NCBI RefSeq assembly: GCF_965363235.1
Contig: NC_134850.1
Location: forward strand, 29,972,102-30,036,101
Length of the DNA stretch: 64,000 nucleotides
Source: Mytilus galloprovincialis
Lineage: Eukaryota; Mollusca; Bivalvia; Mytilida; Mytilidae
Reading direction: 5' to 3'
The notes below the pieces were generated by a model. The model had not been told where the DNA came from. It saw only the letters and a list, made by a program, of their open reading frames with translations, and did not search any database. Of this stretch, positions 32,220 through 44,500 are shown one piece after another. The translations under genes were made by a program, and so were the position numbers. Positions within the stretch are counted from its first letter, which is position 1; every line of letters begins with the position of its first letter.

Positions 32220-32345
32220 GGTCACACGTACTATAAATTTGAACATTCCGACATTTCTTTTAAATAAATTTTGAGAAGTAGATTAGAAAACGGTATCTAT
32301 TATTAAGAAAAGAAACATCTTGCATAAAATTGATTTTTCCCCTTA
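32220..32345 (+). repeat. Outlying unit of the 33.4-34.0 kb tandem repeat
   Basis: ACATTTCTTTTAAATAAATT, GAAGTAGATTAGAAAACGGT and AAGAAAAGAAACATCTTGCA match the units starting at 33465. Confidence 0.6.
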
Positions 32346-32639
32346 GGATTATGAAATTGTTTATTAAAACGTATTTATTTTTAATATGAAAATAGCAAAT
32401 TATTTAAAATAAACGACATCTGTCTGTCTTCAAAAGAGGAGTTTTTATAAGTTATCCCATAACCTAATTAAATATAAATTTGTTTCCTTGTTTGTGCATA
32501 CTGTAAACAATATTATAAATCATGTCACTTACGAATCACGAACTATTGAGCAGTTGATGATATAGAAGTCTATCAGAAAACGTGCAGTGTTATCGAACCT
32601 GTGCTTGTTAGCGACAGTAGCGCTTTATGAATTGTCATG

Positions 32640-32760
32640 CGTTCGAAGTGATTTCCCTCAGTTTTAGTTTGTAATCCGGATTTGTTGTATTTTTTCTCAA
32701 TCGATTAATGAATTTCGAACAGCGGTATACTACTGTTCTCTTTATTTATTAAGTTTCATC
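32640..32760 (+). repeat. Repeat family D copy
   Basis: TGATTTCCCTCAGTTTTAGT, TTTCTCAATCGATTAATGAA and CAGCGGTATACTACTGTTCT. Confidence 0.6.
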
Positions 32761-32879
32761 CTAGAAATTGATAGTTTTTTTTATTAAAAGACAGAAATGA
32801 GTACCGAAATACACAGTTATAGTATGATTCGGAAAGAAGTGATCATTTGCACATGAAAAGATAACTGAAAAAAAGTATA

Positions 32880-33440
32880 CCAATTTGTAAACGAATATGA
32901 AAATAACACATATAAATAAAGGGCGTCCGAGGCATGTTCCTAATTGACTCTATAAAGAATGACCGGGTCCAAATTTGTATGAGGGAGTCAAGAATAACTG
33001 AAAAATATATACGTAGTTAACAATTTGTTAACGAATATGAAATAAACTCATCATAGATACCAGGATTGAAATTAACTCATCAGTGACGCTAAAATAAAAA
33101 AATGTAAAAAAAAGCCAAATAAAGTCCGAAGTTGAAGAGCATTGAGGAACAAAAAAAATCCTAAAAGTTTTGCCAAATACAGCTCAGGTAATCTATTCCT
33201 GAGGTAAAAAAAGAAATCCTTAATATTCCATAAATGCAAAGTTTTGAATACAGTTTTGAAAATGACACTTATAAATAAAGGGCGTCTGAGGCATTTTCCT
33301 GCTTAACTTCATCAGGAAAGCTCAAATCCAAACCTTTTACAAACCTAGAATGTTTGAAACTGTATCCGTGAGAAGCATTATTTATAATAGAGATCTATAA
33401 AGAGTAGCCGAGTGCACATTTGAATGTCGAGAGAGTCAAG
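32880..33440 (+). repeat. Paired ATAAATAAAGGGCGTC repeat with a family B copy inside
   Basis: ATAAATAAAGGGCGTCCGAG at 32910 and ATAAATAAAGGGCGTCTGAG at 33272 start similar blocks (GAGGCATGTTCCT versus GAGGCATTTTCCT, and later GAGGGAGTCAAGAATA versus GAGAGAGTCAAGAATA). A family B copy lies between, at about 33055-33260. Confidence 0.6.
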
Positions 33441-33464
33441 AATATTTGAACAATGTAGTAAAAC

Positions 33465-33990
33465 GATTAATGACAACGATGACGTTATCATAACGTAATC
33501 ATTGGGAGAACGACCCCATGTACTTTTTTTTAATGAAAAATCTAACACTTAGTAAAAAAAAAAGTTTAAGAAGTAGAAGAGAAAATGGTGTCTATCATTA
33601 AGACAAGAAACATCTTACTTAAAATCGACTTTTTGGTGAATCTTTCGTAAAACGATTAATGACTCCGATGACGTAACCATGACGTAATCATTGGGGAAAC
33701 GGCCCCGTGTACTTTTATAATGATGAAAATTCCAACATTTCAAAAAAAGTTTTTAAAAATAGAAAAGAAAATGGCCTCTATTATTAAGACAAGAAACAAC
33801 TTGCTTAAATTCGCCTTTTCTATAAATCTTTATTAAAACGTTTTACGATGACGTTATCATTGGGAAAATGGCCCCATGCACTTTTATAATGAAAAATCTC
33901 ACATTTCTTCCAAAAAAAAAATTAAGAATAAGAAGAGAAAATGGCGTCTATTATTAAAGAAAAGAAACATCTTGGGTAAAATCGACTTTT
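33465..33990 (+). repeat. Tandem repeat, about 3 units of 160-195 bp
   Basis: Each unit has GTAAAACGATTAATGAC-like sequence, GACGTTATCAT, CATTGGGAGAACGACCCCAT (with variants), TTATAATGAAAAATCTAACA and AGACAAGAAACATCTTGCTT. Units start near 33460, 33645 and 33830. They are diverged, with an extra outlying unit at 32220. Confidence 0.75.
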
Positions 33991-34249
33991 TCATTCGCAT
34001 AATGAAATAATATACTTATTATATGAACATGTATTTACTATCATGGCACATTCATAAAAATATGAAAATCGCAAATTATTTCAAAGGTACGACATCTTGC
34101 TTTTTCATTAATAATGCTTTTTTAACGAGCCAATTTCCTTATGAAACCTGCGATTTGAAAATATTGAAATTTGAAATAAATGGTTTTATGACGATTGGTA
34201 AATTACTCAAATATGCTAGTTTTCTCGAGCGAACGATATAAATGATATT

Positions 34250-35130
34250 ATGAGGTAAAATAACTATTTTCGTTGTTCATTTCGTAAGCAATGTCCAATA
34301 AAAAAAACTCGGTACACACTTAATATACATCTTTTTGTATTGTTCGAACAATAGTATCTCACATATCAGGTGGAGAACAAGGAGGATCTTATATTATATA
34401 ATTTCTTAAGAAGTCTAAGTACGTATTATTATCAAAGACAAAATGTTTTTCGACATAAAAAAAATCCTGGTCTAGACAATAATGCTTAATTTATGTCTAT
34501 AAGTTTGTTATTTTTTAATTTCACTTGTTTACTCGTGATAAATAGAAATATTACCCAAAAAAATAGAAAAGTTAGAATTTTTTTAAGAAAAAGTTTCAAT
34601 ATTAAAAACGATAAAAAAAAATTAAATGGAGTCTCAATTTAAGTTCATAAGTAATATAGTCTATATAATCGTGTTTTTGCTTAAAATGTACTTCGTGTAT
34701 AGTAACAAAATGAATACTCTTATGCCGAAACAGAAAAAAATATAACTTCCATCTGTCATTTGCATTTAAGGTTCATGTTTTTTAGAAATAAAAAGTTATG
34801 TTGGTAGAACTCGACGAGCTGATATTGATAATTTTAGAACAGATTGATAAGCTTTTACAAAACCAGAAAAACAAGCCACGCCTCTTTCATTTTGATTTTT
34901 CTGATCTTATCTTTAATCATCAAATGTTAAAGTTATCTGTTATGTATAAGTTAAAGATAGCAACGTGTCACAGAAGTGTACGTAAACATACTTTCGATCA
35001 TTAGTACATTTTAAAATTTCAATGAAAATGTGATTCTGACACTGATTGATTTTGTTTAGAAATATACAAGAATATAACTTGGAATACAACAGTCTTATTA
35101 GTTTTTATGTAACAAGTAATTTCTATTACA
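34250..35130. other. Unassigned AT-rich stretch upstream of CHST-B
   Basis: No gene is supported. It should hold the CHST-B promoter. The 68-codon frame at 34798-35004 shows no domain. Confidence 0.35.
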
Positions 35131-35386
35131 TCATATAATAGAGACAACAGCAGTTCTCGATGTCCAAATCTCGAGAAATGATTGAGAGTTTACATATCGA
35201 GACATACAAACAAAAACAGAGGAAATTGCATTAACATCAAAAGCACCGAGACAATGCAAATCAACACGGTAAGTACCTATTAGTATGTACATCAGTATGA
35301 ACTTTCTTACGTTCAAAAAAATAAATGAAAATTTTAAAAATATTATTTTTTCCAGGTGAATTGATATTGAATTATTTACTACTGTA
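35130..35386 (+). other. CHST-B 5' UTR with a small intron
   Basis: A strong donor (CACG, then GTAAGT at 35269) and acceptor (TTATTTTTTCCAG ending at 35355) bound an 87-nt intron just upstream of the start codon. The upstream exon boundary on the 5' side is not determined. No ATG lies between the acceptor and the start codon. Confidence 0.55.
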
Positions 35387-35537
35387 ATGGAAAATGAAAC
35401 AGAAATGAATGTTCAAAATCAAGTTACGACGGGACGACATTGTACTTCATATAACATGATGAGGAATCTCATTACTAGATTGTTTAGGTTAAAAGTGGTG
35501 CCAATAATGTTTTTTGTTGGTATTATAGTTTTCGGAG
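35387..35537 (+). CDS. CHST-B exon 1 (signal anchor)
   Basis: It encodes residues 1-50 plus one base and ends TTCGGAG followed by GTAAGT. The exon begins at 35356 after the acceptor; the first ATG is used. Confidence 0.8.
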
Positions 35538-38500
35538 GTAAGTGTAGATTTTTTCAATAGATCCAATTTTTATAATGACTTCGTTAAATAAAGGCAACAG
35601 TAGTATACCGCTGTTCAAAACTCATAAATCCATGGACAAAAAACAAAATCGGGGTAACAAACTAAAACCGAGGGAAACGCATTAAATATAAGAGGAGAAC
35701 GACGACACAACACTAAAATGTAACACAGAAACTGACCAAGCATCAGACAAAATCCCACGAGAATAACAAATATAACATCAAAACCAAATACATGAATTTG
35801 GGATAGACAAGTACCGTGACACGTCTTATCGCAATGGGAAATTACACTCAAAAATAAGAGAAAACAAACGACGCAACGTTAAAATGTAACACACACAGAA
35901 ACGAACAATAATATAACAATGGCCAAATTCCTGACTCGTTAACCCAGGAGGAATAGCAACATTTTCAATGATTGAAATAACAGTCTACCCGGTCATTGTT
36001 AACATCGTGTGAGTAACTATTGCAGTCAATGTGAGCCTTTTATCAGTTATGGTAAATAATTACTTAAGACGTGTACATCAATAATTATATTTCCTAGTTT
36101 CCGATTATGCATAGTTGTATACAATATTTTCGTTTGTCATATTGATGCTTTATTTGTTTAACCATTTAAACTTTTAATTTTCTTAGTGTTCACTATTTCT
36201 TTTCTATGCATTTTCCATGGTAACCTCTCATACCAAAACTGTTACAATTCAGTTTATATGTTCACTATTAACTTATGCTACGATGAAATACTTACAACGG
36301 TGTTACGGAGATATGGGCTATATGTTTATGAGACAGCAACTTAACGAAAAATATCTATATGTGTACGATTATTCGAACTCTTGCCCTTGTTAATATTGTT
36401 TACTTATATTTTGGTATTGGTCAAAGTCATAAGCTTTTCGGAGTGTTTATGACATTTTACGCTAACTCTGTTGGAGGTGTACTGACTAAGAACATGATTA
36501 TCTATTAGTTGTAATTGATTTTGCACTATCTCTCCGTACTCTTCATGTGTCCTTAATTCTTACATTAAGTTGTTGTAAAATTTTCCCGTTTATCAAATAT
36601 ATTGAATGGATTTTCTATGAGGTCTTTCTATGTGAAGGGTAATAATCTCGATTTCATCAAGTATGCATGATGCCTAAAGAACATATAGCTTGTTTTCTAG
36701 TAGTCAATATCATCCAATATTTGAACACCATTTTTTATTAGAATAATTTCAACACGTACAGAGTATGAAAAATAAAGATATCTTTTCCCCATTGCTAACA
36801 TTCTTTTATTTCCTCACGTGGCGATTTTTTTAAATACTACAAGGTCTCCTTCTCGTGTATTCTATGCATTCTATAGATTTCAATTTTGTCTTATCGATTA
36901 GATGTCAAAAACTTAATATAAAAATTGTAAGTTTTTTCTTCGCTGATTGTAAAGTATCAACAGATGTAGAGGCCTTGATTGTATTCATAATAATTGTGAA
37001 TGAAAAGTTTGGATGGCGATAACGAGCCATCCACTTAACTTACACAAACAACTATGGACATATGTTCTTAAGTCAGGAATCGGATGTTCAGCAGTTGTTT
37101 TTTTTTTTTTATCTATTGTATATTATAGCTTGCTGCTCGTTGTGAGCCATTGCTCCGTATTAATTAATTAAACGTTGAAGACCGTACTTTGGCTTTTGGC
37201 TTTATAACTATTTTGATCTGAGCGTCACTGATGAGTCTTATGTATCAAAAGTACCAAGATTATAATTCAATACACCAGGCGCGTAAGACTACATAAGACT
37301 CATCAGTGACGCTCAGATAAAAAAAATATAAAACCAAACAAGTACAAAGTTGAATGTCTTTGATAACGTTTGGTTTTGTTAGTCTTTGTGGACCTCCCTT
37401 TTCAATTTACCTTGGAGTTAGGGTTTATTTGTTATACGTTTTTCTTATGATATTAAAGGAATGACTAATATTTTTTCTGTCTATGAAGAAATAACATAAA
37501 AAATGTGGTGCACACTGAATAACGCGCGTAGCGGGTTATTTAACAGTGTGCACCACATTTTTTATGTTATTTCGAATAGACAGAAAAAATATTACAGTCA
37601 TTTCTTATAATTTAATTCTAAATTCCATTTTAAACCGTAGAAAACCACGAAAAAACGTTGATGACGTCACGGTCACATGACTAAATTATGTCTATGGTCT
37701 GATAACAAAATAACGTCAGCCAATCAGAAGACGCGTTACATCCAAAATTAAATTATATCCTTATATATCAAAGTTTTAGGTCTGAAATGACTTGCAAAAT
37801 ATCTGCACATCAACCAAAATTCAAATGAAATGAATGTACGACCTTCGAAAATGAGAAAAAGTTATACCATATATTCGACTATAAAAGGTACCGACATAAA
37901 AAATATGAAACAATATTTTTGAAAAAAAATAGCGGCGTATTTATAACACAACATTTTACGAAAAACAAATATAAAAAATATGAAACAACAACTCAACTTC
38001 TTGATTCATGACTTAAAACAGGTGTATAAAGAATGTGGTGTAACAGTTTGTCTTACATAGGAGAGCCCAACATAATATAAGAAATAATTATAAAAGTCAG
38101 ACAAAAAGGGCTTACCTCATCCGATTGATCCAAGACAGAAAACATGCCAACTTTTACAATTTAGGTCTACAATTTTTATCAAAAATGTTGTCATAGGTTG
38201 AATTTAATATAACAGATTAGAGTTATAAAAACTAATAAACTTTCATTTAGTTTGAATGTATCGTTAAATTGTCCTTAAAACTATTTGTTATATATATCTC
38301 CAAATCTTATGTGTTACTGATCTCTTTTGTATTATTAATTACCATAGTAAAACAATGAACATTAAGGATTTTTTTTTTAATTTCTTGTATGAAATAATCA
38401 TTCATTCATATTTTGAATATACATGTATACCATTATCATTGTGTCTCATTCTCGTGTATATCATCCAGTATATGATGAAAATAGTGAATGATAATGTAAG

Positions 38501-41500
38501 TAAATAGTTATCAAAAGTATCAGGATTATAATTTAGTACGCCAAATTGCATGAAATAAATTAAAAAACAGAAAGCACCATTTGAAGTCTTATACACTACC
38601 TTACAAAACAATATATTTCATAAGTACTGATATTTTAACTAAATCTGATTTATTAAAGGGGAGGTAAAAGATACCAATGGAAAATTCAAACTTATAAATT
38701 GGAAATAAACTGACAACACCATTGCTAAAAATGATCAAAAGATCAACAGACAAACAGAAAAAAAAATTGTACAAAACACGATAGAAAACTAGACTGAAAG
38801 GAACTCCGCCAAAACTGGGTTGATATCATACGCTTCAGAAGGGCTAGTTGATCCTTCTCCACATTTGGCCCTCGTCGTGTTGCTTTTGCAAGTACAAACC
38901 CAGTGACAACTCTAATTCGGAAGACGTAAAATTATAGTGATCACTATCAAATCCCACTGTAGTTAAGCGGTGCTGTTTGTTTTTTCTAGTCTGTTTCTTT
39001 CTTTGGGGGAAGGTGTGACACTGTAAACTAAATGCGATTTGTTTTATTACTGAATACTGTGTATTTATTACTTTGATACTCTGATAAATGGATACGTTAT
39101 TATCCCGATCCATGATATGATCCTGATCTGCTTACCCTTCTGGAGCCCCTGCGACCATCCCCAGTTTTTGTTTGGGTTCGTGTTGCTTAGTCTTTAGTTT
39201 TCTATGTTGTGTCTTGATTACTATTATCTGTCTGTTTGTCTTTTTCTTTTTTTAGACATGACGTCATTTTATTTTCGATCTATGAGTTTGACCGTCCCTT
39301 TGGTATATTTCGCCCCTACTTTACGAATATCACATACATGTTACTCTATATACCTTAATATAATAACACAGCGACACATACTTCCTTAAAGCATATTATT
39401 ATTCTCTGTATATTGAATTGAATCCTTGATGCACTTGTTTAAAAAAATGAAATTTAAAATAGATATAAAAAGTGAAGACGATTATTTATTCCTAGCATGA
39501 AGGCTTTGCAAAAGTCATAGGTGATTGTTTTTGTATTTACAAATAAGATTACATATTCTGTATTTGATATCCTGGTCCAGAATAGAGACTTATGCAGCAT
39601 ATTTATATTAAATTAATGTATATAAAAACATGGCCAGGAATATGTTAATTTGTTTTTTTTAAACATCATTTTTAGAACAACAACATTTTGTGGAATTAAG
39701 TGTTTTTATATATAATGTTTATCTATTCTTTTGATTTTATATTAACTACGACATGATTTTGAATATCTTATAATGGTAACATTTTGGAAATACATAACAA
39801 AGTATAACAGGATATCACCAACAATACTAAAAGGCGTCTGTATAGGGTTAACAGAAAACAGAAAAATGCAAAAAAAAGTATAGAATCAAGATTAATAAAA
39901 ATAAAGAATAGACAAAAAAGGACAAAGTAGACTTAGAGATCAATAGACAACTTTCGAGTTCGATTCATTTCCGTCAAAAACTTTAGTTTTAGTGAACATC
40001 ATTCGTGCATTTAGAGGCATCGTCATTTCCGTTCCAATGTTGAGCTAGTGGTTGGAAAACCATGATGCTATAGTGCACGAATCATTCGGCAAATTCAATT
40101 CTCATAATTGATAGTCACCATTTCTTATAATAAAGTGCCTACAAGGCAAACATTGTTTCTAGTTTATCCTGCACAGTGAGGACCACCAAGACGCTTGATG
40201 AACGTTAATAGTGCAGGGATACAGGCGATCCCAAATATCTGGATAAATGGCGTCACAAAGGCGCGCATAATCGACGAGGTTTTTTTCCAGTAAAGGACAA
40301 ACTCGACTGTGGTCTATAGGATTATATATTACAAATTTGAGAGAAAAATGGTCTATAAAATTAAAGAATAAAAGAAACGATGGACCACCATACTTCATAC
40401 TGGGATCCAGTATTCAACTTGTAATCAAATTTATCTTAAATCTTATATAAAAAAAAGAAGATGTGGTATGATTGCCAATGAGACAACTCTCCACAAGAGA
40501 CTAAAATGACACAGAAATTAACAATTATAGGTCACCATACGGCCTTCCACAATGAGCAAAGCCCATACCGAATAGTCAGCTATAAAAGGCCCCGAAATGA
40601 CAATGTAAAACAATTCAAACGAGATAACTAACGGCCTTATTTATTTAACAAATTGTATCATTCATTAAACGTATATTGCATTAGTATAGACGATTGATGT
40701 TGTTTTCTTTATTGTTTGCAGGAACCTTACTTCATGAATATAAAAAGACATTTCAAGTAGTTCATGATTATTTAAATTCAAAAATGGTTTGTGGAATTGT
40801 GACCAAAGTGAACAATAATACAAATATGCCTTTCATGACTCATCAACACCTTCAAAATAAAGGTTTGTTTGTTGTCTTTACTGGTTTTTTTTTTCTTTCT
40901 TTTTGTTTGTTTGTCTTAATTGTATTTATTTTATTTATTTTATTTTATTTTTAATTTTTTTGGGGGGTGGGGGTGAATTTAAGGTGTTTTAAGATATACA
41001 AGTGTTGTTTAATAATTAGGTGTTTTTTTAATTTAATTACTGTTCTAGACATATAGACTGATAGACAGAAGCCGGATATAAGTATATATCAACACACACA
41101 CGCATACACATAAACATACACAGATTTGAGGTCAACAACTGTGCCGGACAGACATATATACAAGTACAATCATCCAATACACCAAATTAAGTTGAACTAT
41201 TAAATATTATCTTCAACAAGGACCAACCGCGACAAATTTACATTCATCAATGAACTGAAACAATAAGGTCATGGTCAGAGTAACCCTGTGATGTGGACTT
41301 GTTAACCTTACGATCATAGACGTAATAATCATATACATATATCAGACATAGGTGACCTTTCTCTTACAGTATTGAGAAACGGACATAACATAACTTTAAA
41401 ATTGACAAATGACCAATTAAAATGAAGTAAAAATTTTATTATCTATGTTCACATTGTCATCATTTCATACACCAAATAATATATTGAACTCCTGCACCAT

Positions 41501-44500
41501 ACAACCCGAGAAACCGACATAGCCACCCAAAATAATCATCGTTGACCAATACACCATACAGAAAAGTGAAGGTTAGATGAACCCTGTTAGGCGGTCAAAT
41601 GCACTTTAACAAACATATTCATCACCAAATAAATATAATGTACACATTGTTTATGAGAAACGGACTTAACCACGTTTATGCACGAACACTTGATGTTTAT
41701 AACTTCTCCTTCAAATGAGGTCATGTGAACCATGTGTCGCGTACATGCAGACCATGCAACGATTATATATTAAATAATATTAATCTTTTACTAGAAAGTC
41801 GGTTGATGAAAATATATTTTTTAAGCATTCGCGGAAACTGCAAAACATAATGCATCTATAAAGGTTAGACGTAGTCTACAGACATTTTACCTTTGCTATA
41901 TAAAACTTTTTTCTGTCTGCATGGTCTGTGTCTGTTTCATTTTTGATTTTTTGTTGATTTTTATTGCTAATTTGTTTTTTGTATAGATGGAGTAAAGAAC
42001 AAAATCATAATTGCATCGTATATGCGCAGTGGATCAACTTTTACATCAGAATTAATTCAACAAGGAAAGAATGTTTTCTTCGTTTTTGAACCTTTTCATG
42101 GTATATACCATCAGCAGTATAGAAGAAAAGATAGTGTATGTACGAGAGATGGAGGATGCAGGTGAATATCATTGAATATGTCTTCTTGTAATAATCCGGA
42201 ACTTTTTTTTTAGAAATGGAAGAATCCGTTCATCTTATCCAATGTATCGTAAAATGTCATCTTCTTTTAGCATACTTGACATATTCTTTAAATCAACATG
42301 TAGATGTTGGTTCACGTACCTAGAGTAAAGCATTGTTGTGGTTTAACGTACCATAAATAAACTCATCTTAAATACAAGGATTAAATTTTGTATTTACGCC
42401 AGACGCGCTTTTCTTCTACAACAGACTCATCAGGGACGTTCAAATAAAAAAAAGTTAAAATAGCCAAATAAAGTACGAAGTTGAAGTGCATTAAGGACCA
42501 AAATTCTTAAAAGTTTAGCCAAATACAGCTTAGGTATTCTTTTCCTGAGGTAGAAAAGCCTTAGTATTTCAAAAATTCAAAAGTTTTGAAAACAGTTAAT
42601 AAATAAGTCCATATCAATGATAATTCATGTCAGCGCAAAAGTGCTGACTACTGGGTTGGTGATACCCTCGGGGAAATCAAAACTCCAACAGAAGTGGTAT
42701 CGACCCCGTAGTTGTATATAAACTCATCAGAAGCAACGAGAAACGAATAGTTCCCAATTTCTGTTACAACATATAGTTTTTGTTCGTGTACTCTAGACGA
42801 TCTTGTTACAACTTATACAAATACGTAGCTTCCTTTTCTCTTTGAACACATTTTGCGATACTATAACCAGTCACTTCTGACGTCACTACTGGAATTTGCT
42901 GCATCATCAACCCCTAATTTTCCGACCAGACTTAATTTACTTACTTAAACGGTATTAGTTTTATTATTCCATATGTGCATTTGGACATGAAATCATCCAG
43001 AATGGTTACCGAGGAAAAATATTTTGCACAAAGTAAAATAACAAAACAAAAAACAAATTTTAAGGAAAATTCAAAATAGAAAGTTTCTGCAAACAATTTT
43101 GGTTTGACAATTTATCGAATTCCTGATCTGAAAAGACGATCTATACCAATTTTTAGTATTATTTTCCAGTATTTCAAAAATATAGCAGATAGAGAGAAAT
43201 TTTAAATGGAAAATAATACTCTCAATATAAGATATACAGATAAGTTGGTATTGTTGCAATCGTTGGTAAACTTTTATATTAGTGAATGCATTAAACGACG
43301 ATTCTTTTTCACTTTTTGTCTTTTGTTTGGGGCAAAATTATAGAAGATAAAGAGAAACAGAACAGAAATAAAATCAGCAATACAAGTTCAACAAAAAAGC
43401 GAGTTAAGTCATGACATATGTTCTAGTATTAAATGTTGGAGAGTGTCCGTAATGTGAGATGCTCATTGACCTAGGTGAGCGACACATGCTGAGGTTGGGT
43501 TTCTGGATATACCAACCAAATGATTCAACACGAAAACTGTTCTTCTTGTTGTTTATCGTGTTTATGACCCATACAAAAATATAAATCAAAGTACAAAAGA
43601 CATATTCAAGACGGACAATCAAATTCACGGGCATTGGTAATAAACATGATTTATATTGAGCTCTTCCACCATTGGAAAAATAAAGCATTATAAAAATCTT
43701 CATGCTGAGCGCCCCAATCGAAAAGTATTTGTATGTCACGTATTCTGAAACATTCGTAGAAGACGATACAATTGAAATTGCTTGGAGTAAAAAACGTGAC
43801 AGGAGTAATAAAGGGAATAAAATTTTGCCGTGATACAACTTAATCATAAACTGAGACTTTTAAATTTGAATTTAAAAAAAAAACCGACTCGTTCGATTGA
43901 AACGGATGTATAAACATATGTTGTATATCTGTAATATACCTTCCATTGTATTCAAAATAAGATATTTATTATTATTTTTTTCAATTACTTTTAATGTATA
44001 TGTCCAGCTTAAGGTTTTATCCTTTCCTCTTTTTACTGGTTATTGGCTTAGTGTAAAATATTACTTTGCTTGAATGCTATTTTATTTAAGTTTTTAATTT
44101 GTAAGAGCAAAAAGAAATGGTGCAACAAAAATAAATAGCCTAAAAACACCTACACAATATTCATGCAAATTTATAAACAATGTGCAAAATAAAATTACGG
44201 ACCATACATGTGAAATGTATCTAAAACACGCGTTAAACATGGAAATAAAAGAAAAAAAAGAAACCAAAGGCACAAAAAATCAAACACGAAGAGAGCTAGC
44301 AAAAAAAGTTACAATATTTCAAGTGGATTAGGGTCTGTATTTGATACTATGTGTTAGTACTTGCCAAAAATGACAATGCAACACACACAGAAACGAACTA
44401 TAAGATAACAACTGCCATTTGTCAGACTTGGTACACGACATTTTAAGATAAAATGGTGGGTTAAACCTGGTTTTGTGGCTAGCCAAATCTCGCGCTTTTA

